From Bacteroidota bacterium (GTDB lineage: Bacteria > Bacteroidota > Bacteroidia > AKYH767-A > 2013-40CM-41-45): 64,000 bases of DNA. The notes under the pieces were generated by a model. That model was not told the DNA's origin. It saw only the letters and a program-made list of their open reading frames with translations, and ran no database searches. Shown piece by piece: positions 1 through 8,471 of this stretch; the first letter of the stretch is position 1, and each line of letters opens with the position of its first letter. Location: the NCBI GenBank assembly GCA_026391945.1, contig JAPLDA010000010.1, positions 28,582-92,581 of the forward strand, in the 5' to 3' direction. A program made the translations under genes and the position numbers.

Positions 1-330
1 GAGAAATTTCAGTTTGATCCGGATATTATTTTGCCGTTGCTTCGAAAAAAATTAGCACACCTTCAGCCTGAAGTTTACGGAACCGTTGTTCTTGGCTGTA
101 CTCATTTTCCTTTTTTCAGGAAGGCACTGATAGAAATATTTTCTCCGTTCGCAGACATTATCGACGGCAATGAAGGAACCGTAAAGCATCTGAAAAATAT
201 TCTGCAGACAAAAAATCTTCTCTCCACCGGAGGAAAAGGACAGGTGAGTTATTACGATTCAGGAGTTCCGGTAACCGATACCAGCCGGTTCAAAAAGTAC
301 CTGACCCTGCTGGATGAAATGGGGAAATAA
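1..330 (+). CDS. murI: Glutamate racemase, C-terminal part (5' end outside window)
   Basis: Converts L-glutamate to D-glutamate for peptidoglycan in the cytoplasm. Only the last 109 residues are present; the frame is open from base 1, so the TTG at 31 used by the ORF track is not a real start. The motif VLGCTHFPFF contains the second catalytic cysteine of the family, and the following IIDGNEGTV stretch matches the usual C-terminal region. It supplies D-Glu to the MurC-MurF pathway whose genes lie further along this window. The identification rests on the catalytic motif. Confidence 0.9.
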   Translation, partial: EKFQFDPDIILPLLRKKLAHLQPEVYGTVVLGCTHFPFFRKALIEIFSPFADIIDGNEGTVKHLKNILQTKNLLSTGGKGQVSYYDSGVPVTDTSRFKKYLTLLDEMGK

Positions 331-396
331 TTTTTATCGTTTTTTTACCCTCATCCTAAAGCCAGTCACAATTCTTAAATCCGAAACATTGAATGA

Positions 397-915
397 TCAT
401 TGACCTTCTTTCAGCCAATCAGAGTACATCATATAACGATCGGGCAATTCATCAAGCAGTTGTTTTTGTTCGCTGCTGATGGCTTTTATTTTTTTTGCAG
501 GAACGCCGGCATAAATAAACCCGGATTCAACTTCCATGTGTTCCGGGATCAGTGCGCCGGCTGCGACGATTGCATATTTCCGGATGACTGCATGATCCAT
601 GATGATGGCACCCATGCCAACCATCACATGATCTTCAAGCGTACAACCGTGAAGGATGGCATGGTGCCCGATGCTGCACCCATCGCCGATGCTGGTTTTG
701 GTTTTCTCATACGTACAATGAATGAGTGCGCCATCCTGAATGTTCACCTTGTTCCCGATGCTGATGGAATTGACATCTCCGCGGATGACGGCGTTGAACC
801 ACACGCTGCATTCATCACCCAATACAACATCGCCGATCACCGTTGCATTTTCGGCGAGGAAACAATCCTTGCCGAATTCGGGCATGATACCTTTTACAGA
901 TTTAATGAGAGCCAT
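397..915 (-). CDS. Gamma-carbonic anhydrase family protein (left-handed beta-helix hexapeptide repeats)
   Basis: A 172-residue protein made of hexapeptide repeats (for example IGDVVLGDECSVWFNAVIRGD), the trimeric left-handed beta-helix fold of the gamma-carbonic anhydrase/YrdA/PaaY group. Histidines at about residues 66, 84/85 and 89 (IHCTY and GHHAILHG) fit the three metal ligands shared between subunits. Many relatives have weak or no carbonic anhydrase activity, so the substrate is open. The ATG at 915 starts with the usual family N-terminus. It is divergent from the lipoprotein gene at 983 and convergent with murI. Confidence 0.88.
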   Translation of the reverse strand: MALIKSVKGIMPEFGKDCFLAENATVIGDVVLGDECSVWFNAVIRGDVNSISIGNKVNIQDGALIHCTYEKTKTSIGDGCSIGHHAILHGCTLEDHVMVGMGAIIMDHAVIRKYAIVAAGALIPEHMEVESGFIYAGVPAKKIKAISSEQKQLLDELPDRYMMYSDWLKEGQ

Positions 916-982
916 TTGAGTTTTCAGAAAAGAGATCGTTATTTATTTTGTAAATTTACATCAGAATCATTTCAGAACCGGT

Positions 983-1477
983 ATGAAAGGAATAAAGATA
1001 ATTGTTTTTGTTGTCATCGTACTTGTCTCCGCCTGCAAGAAGGCGGAACAGTATTCCGACATTCCTTCCATCACATTTAAATCACTTACTACTGCAAAAG
1101 ACATGACCGGTTATGATGTAAGCGGTAAAATCACCATCTCGTTTACGGATGGAGATGGCGACCTGGGATATTATTCTTCCGGCAACGGTCTTCCTTTTGA
1201 TGATACGCTGAGCCAGTACTATTACAACTTTATCATTAAGTCATCGCATCTGAAAAACGGCAACTGGATAAAGGATACTCTTAATCTAAGCGGAAGAATG
1301 CCGTACCTCACTCCTGATGGAACCAACAAAACCCTGAGGGGCGACATTGCCATGGATTTATTCCTGCCACCACATAAAATCCGTGACACCATGCGTTACG
1401 ATGTTTTTATTTATGACCGTGCATTGCACCAGAGCAACACGGTTACGTCATCCAACCTGGTCATTACCACCCATTGA
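983..1477 (+). CDS. Small lipoprotein of unknown function
   Basis: 164 residues. The N-terminus MKGIKIIVFVVIVLVSACKK is a lipoprotein signal peptide with the lipobox cysteine at about residue 18, so the product is probably anchored in the cell envelope. The rest looks beta-rich (DVSGKITISFTDGDGDLGYY), like the short Ig-like lipoproteins common in Bacteroidota; I do not recognise a named family. The gene overlaps the convergent glycosyltransferase gene by 14 bp, and no terminator is seen between them. Confidence 0.75.
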   Translation: MKGIKIIVFVVIVLVSACKKAEQYSDIPSITFKSLTTAKDMTGYDVSGKITISFTDGDGDLGYYSSGNGLPFDDTLSQYYYNFIIKSSHLKNGNWIKDTLNLSGRMPYLTPDGTNKTLRGDIAMDLFLPPHKIRDTMRYDVFIYDRALHQSNTVTSSNLVITTH

Positions 1478-2555
1478 TTTTTTTTCTCCATGCTGAAATG
1501 ATTCCGGGCAGGGAATCCTGGCTTACCGGAAAATTTGTTACCGAATGACTTTGGGTTTTCGATTTCAGTTGTCCGAAGTCAAACTTTTCCTGGCGCACGC
1601 TGAAGAAAAATTTTCTTTTACACAGGTAATCCGCAAGGTAAAGCTGTTCGGTTTGCCCGGGCGTCGGTACCAGAACGGCATCCATGCCGATAGCGACCAT
1701 GTCCATGATACCTGAATAGCCGGCACGGCAAACAACGAGGTTGGAAGCGAGAACGGCTTCCAGCAATTCACGGCTGTCGAGATGAGAAACAACCGTTGTG
1801 TTTTCATGGATGGCCGTTTCTTTTTTTTCGCCCGGCTTCCCGCCTACGATCAATGCTTTCGAATTTCGAAATTGTTCAGTAAAAAGTTTTTCAAGAGATG
1901 ATCGATGAGGTTCGGGTCCGCTGACGATGCCAATCACCTCATATTTTTTTTCGCGCTGATGATTGATTTTTCCTTTCCACCTCGACAAGGTTCCGATGTA
2001 AACGGCATTGGAAGGCAGTTTGTGCCGGTGCGATAAATCACCGCTGAGATTTTTATCATCGTCGGGAATCCAGCATTCGTCATACTGTTTTATAAAAAGG
2101 GAGTTAATGAAATACAGGAAGGGTTCCATCAACCGCAAAGCCGGCGGGCATTTGATCATGACCTGGTGCGTAATGAAAACAGAAAAAATGTCAGGATTCC
2201 AGAGCCCGAAGCGGTTATCTGAAATCACCGCATCGATTTGGTGTCGCCTGATTATTTTTTTCAGCTCATGGTGTTCGAGAAATATTCTGAAGAAAAATTT
2301 TGGTGCCTGTATCATCATCATCACCCACATGGGAAATACAGTTGAATAGGATGGTCTGTACCCGCGAAGCGGAATGAATTCCAGCATCGGGAATTCTTTC
2401 TTCAACAAACTCTCCGTGTTTTTTTCTCCGGCAAGGATGACCGCTTCTCCCTGGTTTAACAATTCCTGTATAATTGGAATGCAGCGTGTGGCGTGGCCCA
2501 AACCCCAATCGAGAGGCGCAACCAGAATTTTCTTTTTTTCAGCCACCGGTTTCAT
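1464..2555 (-). CDS. Glycosyltransferase-like protein (GT28/MurG-type GT-B fold)
   Basis: 363 residues. The N-terminal PLDWGLGHATRCIPII is the glycine/histidine loop seen in GT-B nucleotide-sugar transferases, and the C-terminal VVCRAGYSGIMDMVAIGMDAVLVPTPGQTEQ resembles the donor-binding region of MurG-like enzymes. No signal peptide is seen, so it is probably cytoplasmic or peripheral to the membrane. Donor and acceptor cannot be read from the sequence. It runs convergently into the small lipoprotein gene with a 14-bp overlap. Confidence 0.75.
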   Translation of the reverse strand: MKPVAEKKKILVAPLDWGLGHATRCIPIIQELLNQGEAVILAGEKNTESLLKKEFPMLEFIPLRGYRPSYSTVFPMWVMMMIQAPKFFFRIFLEHHELKKIIRRHQIDAVISDNRFGLWNPDIFSVFITHQVMIKCPPALRLMEPFLYFINSLFIKQYDECWIPDDDKNLSGDLSHRHKLPSNAVYIGTLSRWKGKINHQREKKYEVIGIVSGPEPHRSSLEKLFTEQFRNSKALIVGGKPGEKKETAIHENTTVVSHLDSRELLEAVLASNLVVCRAGYSGIMDMVAIGMDAVLVPTPGQTEQLYLADYLCKRKFFFSVRQEKFDFGQLKSKTQSHSVTNFPVSQDSLPGIISAWRKKINGW

Positions 2556-2658
2556 TTTTTATTCAGCCCGAATTTACAAAGGATAATGCAGAAATTTATT
2601 TTTTACTTCCGCCCTGTATTTTCACTGTATTTGTATTTTCGTTTCTTCAAATGCGATT

Positions 2659-3324
2659 ATGACCAAACACAAACTGGAACGGTTTGCGGAAAATGAAACA
2701 TTCCGGAATGTCTTTCAGCCTGTCATCAGTTACCCGCCGGTTGACGATGAGATGAAAGGAAACTGGAACAAAAACTATTTCAAAAACGACCGGCCCGTGA
2801 TTCTTGAATTGGGATGCGGAAGAGGAGAATACACCGTGAACCTCGCTGAGATGTACCCGCAGAATAATTACATCGGCATCGATTACAAAGGAGCCAGGCT
2901 CTGGCGTGGCGCTAAAACAGCCATTGAAAACAACATGGATCATGTGGCATTCCTTCGGTTGCAAATTCAGCGGGTCGGGAATTTTTTTTCACCGGGTGAA
3001 GTCAGTGAAATATGGATCACTTTTCCGGATCCACAGCCCAGGCAAAGCCGGGAACATAAACGGCTGACCTCACCGGAATTCATAGGCAGGTACAGGAACA
3101 TCCTGAAAAAAAACGGAACCATTCACCTGAAAACGGACAATGCAGGTTTGTATGAATACACTCTTGGAATCATTAAGGAAAATAATTTTTCTTTGATGAC
3201 TTCTACCAATGATCTGTATCAATCACCGGTGTTAAATGAAGTCCTTGCCATTCAAACTACGTATGAAAAAATTTTTCTTGCGCAGGGATCGAAAATCTGT
3301 TACATCCAATTTTGTTTGTCATGA
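2659..3324 (+). CDS. trmB: tRNA (guanine-N7)-methyltransferase
   Basis: Class I SAM-dependent methyltransferase making m7G46 in the tRNA variable loop. Of 221 residues, LGCGRGEYT at about 51-59 is the SAM-binding loop, and WITFPDPQPR followed by H-K-R-L is the TrmB signature around the catalytic aspartate (the usual form is FPDPW.K..H.KRR). Length is normal. Its TGA overlaps the ATG of the next gene (ATGA at 3321-3324), suggesting translational coupling. Confidence 0.92.
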   Translation: MTKHKLERFAENETFRNVFQPVISYPPVDDEMKGNWNKNYFKNDRPVILELGCGRGEYTVNLAEMYPQNNYIGIDYKGARLWRGAKTAIENNMDHVAFLRLQIQRVGNFFSPGEVSEIWITFPDPQPRQSREHKRLTSPEFIGRYRNILKKNGTIHLKTDNAGLYEYTLGIIKENNFSLMTSTNDLYQSPVLNEVLAIQTTYEKIFLAQGSKICYIQFCLS

Positions 3325-3668
3325 AGAACCAGCACGATTCTTTTTTTTCACAGGTGTATGAAGTAGCCCGGCTTATTCCAAGAGGAAGAGTCACTTCCTA
3401 CGGCGCCATCGCCAAATACCTTGGTACGGCAAGGTCGGCGCGAATGGTCGGTTGGGCCATGAACAATGCCGGCAACATTCGCCCTAAAGTTCCGGCGCAC
3501 CGCGTGGTGAACAGAACAGGATTGTTAACAGGCAAACATCATTTTGGCTCACCGGAAAAAATGAAGGAACTCCTGGAAAGGGAAAACATCAAAACAAAAA
3601 AAGACCAGGTTCAGCAGTTTAAAAAAGTTTTCTGGGATCCGTCCGTTGAATTGAATATTGAAGATTAA
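3321..3668 (+). CDS. Alkyltransferase-like (ATL) protein, MGMT family without the acceptor cysteine
   Basis: About 115 residues covering only the DNA-binding domain of O6-alkylguanine alkyltransferases. The helix-turn-helix part is clear (IPRGRVTSYGAIAKYLG, SARMVGWAMNNA). The active-site motif PCHRV reads PAHRVVN here, with alanine in place of the methyl-accepting cysteine. That is the pattern of ATL proteins, which bind alkylated bases and flag them for nucleotide excision repair. The ORF track starts at a TTG at 3312; the ATG at 3321, overlapping the trmB stop, is more likely. Confidence 0.87.
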   Translation: MKNQHDSFFSQVYEVARLIPRGRVTSYGAIAKYLGTARSARMVGWAMNNAGNIRPKVPAHRVVNRTGLLTGKHHFGSPEKMKELLERENIKTKKDQVQQFKKVFWDPSVELNIED

Positions 3669-3722
3669 AAAAGATTCATGTAGGAGGGGGATGCCAGACT
3701 CACAGGATTGACGGGCAATTCA

Positions 3723-3730
3723 TATCTTTG
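3723..3730 (+). promoter_or_regulatory. Candidate -7 element upstream of mrp
   Basis: TATCTTTG matches the Bacteroidota -7 consensus TAnnTTTG exactly, 35 bases before the mrp ATG. The nearest upstream TTG is only 12 bases away, too close for a normal -33 element, so support comes from the -7 box and its position. Confidence 0.35.
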
Positions 3731-3765
3731 TCCCGGAATTTAAAACTTAATTACAAAACTGATTT

Positions 3766-4869
3766 ATGTCCATTACAAAAGAAAAAGTCCTGGAAGCCCT
3801 GCGCTATGTGGAAGAACCGGATCTGAAAAAAGACCTGGTCACCCTTAATATGATTGAAGATATCCGGATTGACGGGAAGCATGTAAGTTTCTCGGTGATT
3901 CTCACCACGCCGGCATGTCCTTTAAAATCGCTGATCGAACGGGCCTGTGTAAATGCCATCGTTCATTATGTGGATGCAGAAGCGAAGGTGACGGTGAACA
4001 TGACATCCCGGACCACTACCGGCCGGGAGTCGGATGATTTACTGCTGCCCGGCGTAAAAAACATTGTCGCTATTGCCTCCGGGAAAGGCGGCGTTGGCAA
4101 ATCAACAGTGGCGGCAAATCTGGCCGTTGCGCTTGCAAAAAAAGGAGCGAAGGTCGGGTTGATTGATGCTGATATCTACGGACCTTCCCAGCACATCATG
4201 TTCGGACTTGAAAACGAGCACATCTATGTGAATGAACGCGACGGCAAATCATTCATGCTGCCGATTGAGAAATACGGCGTGAAAATTTTATCCATCGGGT
4301 TTCTTGTCGATCCTGAGAAAGCCATTCCATGGCGCGGACCGATGGCCAGCAAAGCGCTTCGCCAGCTCTTCAGTGATGCCGAGTGGGGCGAACTGGATTA
4401 CATGCTCATCGACCTTCCTCCGGGAACGGGTGACATTCATCTTACACTTGTTTCTGCTGTTCCGCTTACAGGCGCCGTCGTAGTGAGTACTCCGCAGCAT
4501 GTGGCATTGGCCGATGCGAAAAAGGGAATCAACATGTTCCAGCTTCCTGCCGTGAATGTTCCGGTGCTGGGATTGGTTGAGAACATGGCTTATTTCACGC
4601 CGGCTGAATTACCGGAAAATAAATATTACATCTTCGGAAAAGACGGGTGCAGGAAACTGGCTGAAAAAATGAATGTTCCTTTCCTTGGACAAATTCCATT
4701 GGTACAAAGCATCCGTGAAGGCGGCGACAGCGGGCTTCCTGCGGTGATGGAAGAAGGTTCGCCTACTGCCATGGCGTTTACGGAAATCGCCGATGCCACA
4801 GCGCGCCAGGTTTCGATACGCAATGCAACGGGGGCACCCACAAAGAAGGTGGAAGCTGCTGCGTACTGA
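3766..4869 (+). CDS. mrp: Mrp/ApbC family iron-sulfur cluster carrier ATPase
   Basis: 367 residues. Residues 1-80 form a MIP18/DUF59-type domain (TTPACPLK motif), followed by a ParA-like P-loop ATPase with the deviant Walker A GKGGVGKST at about 106-114 and LIDLPPGTGD as a switch motif. The family carries and transfers Fe-S clusters in the cytoplasm. I do not see the C-terminal CxxC of many Mrp proteins: after ENMAYFTP the sequence runs into PENKYYIFGKDG. It is followed after 9 bp by a NifU-type scaffold gene, so the two probably work together. Confidence 0.92.
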   Translation: MSITKEKVLEALRYVEEPDLKKDLVTLNMIEDIRIDGKHVSFSVILTTPACPLKSLIERACVNAIVHYVDAEAKVTVNMTSRTTTGRESDDLLLPGVKNIVAIASGKGGVGKSTVAANLAVALAKKGAKVGLIDADIYGPSQHIMFGLENEHIYVNERDGKSFMLPIEKYGVKILSIGFLVDPEKAIPWRGPMASKALRQLFSDAEWGELDYMLIDLPPGTGDIHLTLVSAVPLTGAVVVSTPQHVALADAKKGINMFQLPAVNVPVLGLVENMAYFTPAELPENKYYIFGKDGCRKLAEKMNVPFLGQIPLVQSIREGGDSGLPAVMEEGSPTAMAFTEIADATARQVSIRNATGAPTKKVEAAAY

Positions 4870-4878
4870 TACCGGTGA

Positions 4879-5193
4879 ATGAATTTTTTATTTAAGCAAT
4901 CAAACAAAGCCATGCACGCAGAGTCAACCATTTCCGAAAGAGTCGAACAGGCGCTCACCCAGATCCGTCCTTATCTGGAAGCAGACAGCGGCAATGTAAG
5001 TTTGCTGGAAGTGACCGATGATCTGGTGGTCAGGTTAAAATTTCACGGAGCGTGCAGCAGTTGCTCCATGAGTGCGATGACGTTACGTGCGGGAATCGAG
5101 CAAACCATCCGAAGCTTACGTGCGGGAATCGAGCAAACCATCCGAAGCCATGTTCCTGAAGTAAAATCAGTGGAAGCGGTAGATGGTGATTAA
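4879..5193 (+). CDS. NifU C-terminal-like Fe-S scaffold protein with an internal 11-residue duplication
   Basis: A stand-alone NifU C-terminal domain (104 residues) that assembles Fe-S clusters. The cluster-binding motif is GACSSCSMSAMTL with the two cysteines of CxxC. Directly after it LRAGIEQTIRS occurs twice, encoded by a perfect 33-bp tandem repeat, so the helix after the cluster loop should be about three turns longer than in relatives. The family normally begins near HAESTISERVEQAL, so the ATG at 4912 is a good alternative start. It lies behind mrp and ends at a hairpin terminator. Confidence 0.87.
   Translation: MNFLFKQSNKAMHAESTISERVEQALTQIRPYLEADSGNVSLLEVTDDLVVRLKFHGACSSCSMSAMTLRAGIEQTIRSLRAGIEQTIRSHVPEVKSVEAVDGD
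5083..5148 (+). repeat. Perfect 33-bp tandem duplication inside the NifU-like gene
   Basis: Two adjacent identical 33-bp units (5083-5115 and 5116-5148), each beginning TTACGTGCGGGAATCGAG. The unit is a multiple of three, so the frame is kept. No mismatch separates the copies, which suggests a recent replication slip or an assembly error. Confidence 0.95.
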
Positions 5194-5210
5194 GGAAAAA
5201 TAATGGCACA

Positions 5211-5243
5211 AAAAAAGGAGTGATTTTATTCACTCCTTTTTTT
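5211..5243. terminator. Bidirectional rho-independent terminator
   Basis: AAAAAAGGAGTGA pairs with TCACTCCTTTTTT across a short T-rich loop, with A and T tracts on the two sides. It can end the mrp-nifU transcript from the left and the hydrolase-like gene from the right. Confidence 0.85.
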
Positions 5244-5261
5244 ATGGCTTCAACTGACGGA

Positions 5262-6083
5262 TCAGAACTGGTTCAGGAATTTACTGACCTTTTCGAAATA
5301 AGCATTTTTATCAGTGGAAAAATTCTGTGCATTGGAAGGGCTGCTGTTCACGATGTATGTCTGGGTGGAACATTTCAGCAATTTCATATCGGAAGGATTG
5401 ATCATCTCATCCTGCGGAGAAACAATGATCATGACTCCACGGATGTTCGGCCTTGATTTATCACAGGCATACATTGGCTCCATGTTTTTATCATAGCCGA
5501 ACGGAATGATCACATCTTTCCCTTTTTTCTCTTTCATTTTTTTCTTCATCAGTTCAAGGCCTGTCCACGGGCCGTCGGCAATGACTTTGCGGGTTTCCGG
5601 GCGGTTCAATCCAACACCGAGGGAAAGTCCAGCACCGATGTTTACTCCATACAAATCAAATTTGGTAATGGCTCTTGACTTGCGGAGGTAATCGAGAACG
5701 GCATTCAGGTCGTTGGTGAATTGCGGATAAATGTACGTGTCGGCATCAATGGCAAATTCGCTGCTGCCGCCGTAACCGCGGTAATCATACATGCAGACAT
5801 TCCATCCGGCGGAAAGAAACTGGCCGGCCAGTTCGATGTTATCAGCCATGTTGCCATCGCCGCTTCCGCTGATCACCATCCAGTTGGTTGTTTTCTTGGA
5901 TGTTTCAAAGAACCATCCGAGCAAGGTGGCGCCGTCTTTGGTGGAAACTTTTTCTTCTTTGTACGTCATGCCGTATTTTTCTGGCTTCACTTTGTATTCG
6001 CGTGATGGACTTAAGGCAGATGCAAACTGGAAACAGAGAAATAATCCGCACGCCAATAAGGTTGTCAATCTGGTTTTATTCAT
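5262..6083 (-). CDS. Secreted alpha/beta-hydrolase-fold protein with a degenerate catalytic triad
   Basis: 273 residues from the ATG at 6083; the longer ORF to 6179 adds a tail ahead of a clear signal peptide (MNKTRLTTLLACGLFLCFQFASA). Fold landmarks of the FrsA/BAAT-like group are present: an oxyanion-type VISGSGDGN, then YDYRGYGGSSEF. The nucleophile elbow, normally GxSxG, reads GVNIGAG with asparagine for serine. An aspartate remains (VSPQDEMINP), but no histidine is seen at the usual C-terminal place (VNSSPSNAQN). It may therefore bind rather than hydrolyse. It is probably periplasmic or exported. Confidence 0.75.
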   Translation of the reverse strand: MNKTRLTTLLACGLFLCFQFASALSPSREYKVKPEKYGMTYKEEKVSTKDGATLLGWFFETSKKTTNWMVISGSGDGNMADNIELAGQFLSAGWNVCMYDYRGYGGSSEFAIDADTYIYPQFTNDLNAVLDYLRKSRAITKFDLYGVNIGAGLSLGVGLNRPETRKVIADGPWTGLELMKKKMKEKKGKDVIIPFGYDKNMEPMYACDKSRPNIRGVMIIVSPQDEMINPSDMKLLKCSTQTYIVNSSPSNAQNFSTDKNAYFEKVSKFLNQF

Positions 6084-6249
6084 GTTCTGTGAATGGGATT
6101 TAGGAATGGTTAATAGCTGAGTAAAAGTAGAGAAAAAGATTTTTGATAAACGGAAATTTGACGGGAAACATTTCAACAATTCAGAAGGCAGGGTTGTTAA
6201 TCATCATCCAAATTACAGGATGTCATCGAAATCCCTGAAATAAAAGAAA

Positions 6250-7095
6250 TTAATTTTTAGGTTCAAGGGGAATAGACCCAAGAAACCGGCGGGTAATGGA
6301 AATGGGATTGTTTTTCTTAAACTCCTCATACTGGTAAGAGCCGGGTTTCAGATAAAATTGTTTTTCGTTGATGGACCCTTCAAACGCTTTGGATAAATAA
6401 ACGACGTCACCGACCTTCATTCGTATGCGCAAATGGGTTTGGAAATCACCTTCGTATTTGGCGACAATAAACAAAGCGAATTCATGAGGGTGTAAGATGA
6501 GTGCCCATCTTCCATTCCCGATAAAGTCGAATTTTTTTGACTCAATAGGTCGCCATTTTTCTTCTTTATCCTTTGCCTCCTGGATGGCAGAAACATATTT
6601 ATCCCTTGCAGTAAATAATTTATCTGAACTGGTTTCATTCACCACGTATATCGGGAAATAGATTCCAACTTTTGAAAGCGATAACCAGTTGATGGGAATA
6701 GACCTCTTGTAATCGGGAATGATCTGTAATCCATCAGAAGATAAGGAATCCCGCAATTGCCGGAGAGAAGTGCTGTCACCGGTAATGTAATCATCTCCAT
6801 AGGAGTTACTTTGTACTCCGGAGTTATCAATCCGGATCGTATCATCAAACGCGTATTTGCCGATAAAAAAAGTGGAAGCATCCACGATGTTTTCTGCATT
6901 AAATAAAGAAAAAGAATCTTTCATGCTATGATCGTACTCAAGAATTCCTGGTAAGGTGAAGCCTGAAGAATGATCAACCAGGGAGGAATTTTTCTTTTCA
7001 GAACAACTGATGCATGAACATACGAATACCATCACGATTGTTTTGAAAAGAAGATGACGAAACAATTTTGGATTATTTTTTTTTAAAAAAATCAT
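6250..7095 (-). CDS. Lipoprotein of unknown function
   Basis: 281 residues from the ATG at 7095. The ORF track starts 84 bases earlier, but that lies upstream of a good promoter match at 7140-7169, and the shorter start places the signal peptide correctly (LLFKTIVMVFVCSCISCSEKK, a lipobox-like end). The mature part is mixed alpha/beta with no motif I recognise. It lies between two other minus-strand envelope genes. Confidence 0.65.
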   Translation of the reverse strand: MIFLKKNNPKLFRHLLFKTIVMVFVCSCISCSEKKNSSLVDHSSGFTLPGILEYDHSMKDSFSLFNAENIVDASTFFIGKYAFDDTIRIDNSGVQSNSYGDDYITGDSTSLRQLRDSLSSDGLQIIPDYKRSIPINWLSLSKVGIYFPIYVVNETSSDKLFTARDKYVSAIQEAKDKEEKWRPIESKKFDFIGNGRWALILHPHEFALFIVAKYEGDFQTHLRIRMKVGDVVYLSKAFEGSINEKQFYLKPGSYQYEEFKKNNPISITRRFLGSIPLEPKN

Positions 7096-7139
7096 GTCAG
7101 GTACTGATTGAATGCAGTATGGAAGCTGCGATCGCAGTT

Positions 7140-7169
7140 CAAAAATAAAAAAAAGATTTAACCGTGCAA
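7140..7169 (-). promoter_or_regulatory. Bacteroidota-type promoter for the lipoprotein gene
   Basis: On the minus strand, TTG (7167-7169), a 19-base spacer and TATTTTTG (7140-7147) give an exact TTG-N19-TAnnTTTG match. Transcription would begin near 7133, about 38 bases before the ATG at 7095. Confidence 0.6.
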
Positions 7170-7198
7170 CCGGGTTCAAAAATAATATTGACAGAGGC

Positions 7199-8248
7199 TC
7201 AGTTTCCTTTCCTGTGGTTCCGGTAAACGATTTCGGAAACCTGGCTTAAAACCGTAGAAAGATTCTTCAGATCGCGTCCTTCGGACATCACTCCCAGTAA
7301 ATAGGGCTCTGATTCAGAATAAAAAATACCGATTTCATGTAGCTGGGCGGTATTTCCGGATACACGCTCTCCGAATTTATGCGACACGGGGAAGGCCGGC
7401 TCCAGGTTTTTCAGGAGTCCATCTTTGTAAGTGCTGGCTGAAAGCAATTCAAGTGCGAATTCAGAATGAGCGTCAGTGAGGTACCCGCTGTTATAAAGGA
7501 TTCTGAAAAGTTTACAAAAATCATTTACGGCGATTACATAATCAGCCCCTTTTGTCGGATCCATCGGGGGAGAAGCCACTCCAAGGTCGGTGAAAATTTT
7601 ACTGAATACTTTTTGATCTGTTAGTTGTGAAATAAGGATCAGTGCATCATTGTCGGAATGAACAATCATATCGGAAAGAAGTTCTTTGACCGAATAATTC
7701 CTCTTTTGTTCAAGGCCGAAATTTTTTATGTTCTGATGGTAATCGTTTTGAAAATGTTTGTCGAAATAAATTTTTTTATTCAGCAGGCCTGGATCTGTTT
7801 CTGATTGTTTCAGGATGGAAATCAAAAAAGCAACTTTCATCAGGCTGGCCGGAGTATACGTTTTGGCGCCGTTGATCAGGAACCATGCACCATCATTCAA
7901 CCTCCTGTAGTAAACAGAAACATCACGGACAAGGTTTGAAGATTTATCCCGCAAGATCATTTCATTGATTTCATTTTTGATACTGATCAATTCGGAATTT
8001 TCGTTTGGAATATCTACAAACAACAACGGCTGGGTGAGCTTATAATCTTTCAGGCGCAACTCATCCATTTTTTCCGGACAATCACTCTTTTTTGAATCAG
8101 TCATTACCACCTTCGGCAGTCGTGGAAAAAAGAAATAAACAACAAGGCCTGTGGCAATCATCAGGAGGATGGCAGCATTCAATGGAATATTTTTTCGAAA
8201 AGCAAAATTTACAAACCTGCCTTTTAATTTCAGAGCGGTACTAAACAT
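7199..8248 (-). CDS. Membrane-anchored class A beta-lactamase-like serine hydrolase
   Basis: 349 residues with a membrane segment at about residues 24-41 (NAAILLMIATGLVVYFFF), so the catalytic domain faces the periplasm. Motifs of the penicillin-recognising fold are present: SxxK as PASLMKV, SDN as HSDNDAL, and HKFGER where beta-lactamases have KTG. The KFG form is common in the PF13354-type family, whose members are often not true beta-lactamases, so drug hydrolysis cannot be assumed. A strong promoter match lies just upstream. Confidence 0.8.
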   Translation of the reverse strand: MFSTALKLKGRFVNFAFRKNIPLNAAILLMIATGLVVYFFFPRLPKVVMTDSKKSDCPEKMDELRLKDYKLTQPLLFVDIPNENSELISIKNEINEMILRDKSSNLVRDVSVYYRRLNDGAWFLINGAKTYTPASLMKVAFLISILKQSETDPGLLNKKIYFDKHFQNDYHQNIKNFGLEQKRNYSVKELLSDMIVHSDNDALILISQLTDQKVFSKIFTDLGVASPPMDPTKGADYVIAVNDFCKLFRILYNSGYLTDAHSEFALELLSASTYKDGLLKNLEPAFPVSHKFGERVSGNTAQLHEIGIFYSESEPYLLGVMSEGRDLKNLSTVLSQVSEIVYRNHRKGN

Positions 8249-8272
8249 AGCAAGGTATCAATCAAGAGTTTT

Positions 8273-8304
8273 CAAAAATATAGTTGAAAAATTGCATCAC
8301 GCAA
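8273..8304 (-). promoter_or_regulatory. Bacteroidota-type promoter for the serine hydrolase gene
   Basis: On the minus strand TTG (8302-8304), a 21-base spacer and TATTTTTG (8273-8280) match TTG-N19..21-TAnnTTTG exactly. Predicted start near 8266 leaves a leader of about 18 bases. Confidence 0.6.
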
Positions 8305-8471
8305 GTAAGAATATAAAATTGGTAATTTTGTGAAGAGACTGCGCCCTGGTTAACATTTCAAAGAATAGTTGAGCAGCTCCCGATCCTGAATGCGTTTGTG
8401 AATGCAAAGTTCCTGGAATATTTATATCACTCAATGATAAAAATCATCTCAAATATGTTGGTTCTGCGGGC

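Noticed and set aside
400-1080. 226-residue plus-strand ORF
   Set aside because: Opposite the carbonic-anhydrase-like gene and running into the start of the lipoprotein gene; no protein-like pattern.
7199-8248. Reading the serine hydrolase as an antibiotic-resistance beta-lactamase
   Set aside because: It has a membrane anchor and a KFG instead of KTG motif, and the broad family includes many non-lactamases; resistance is not supported by sequence alone.
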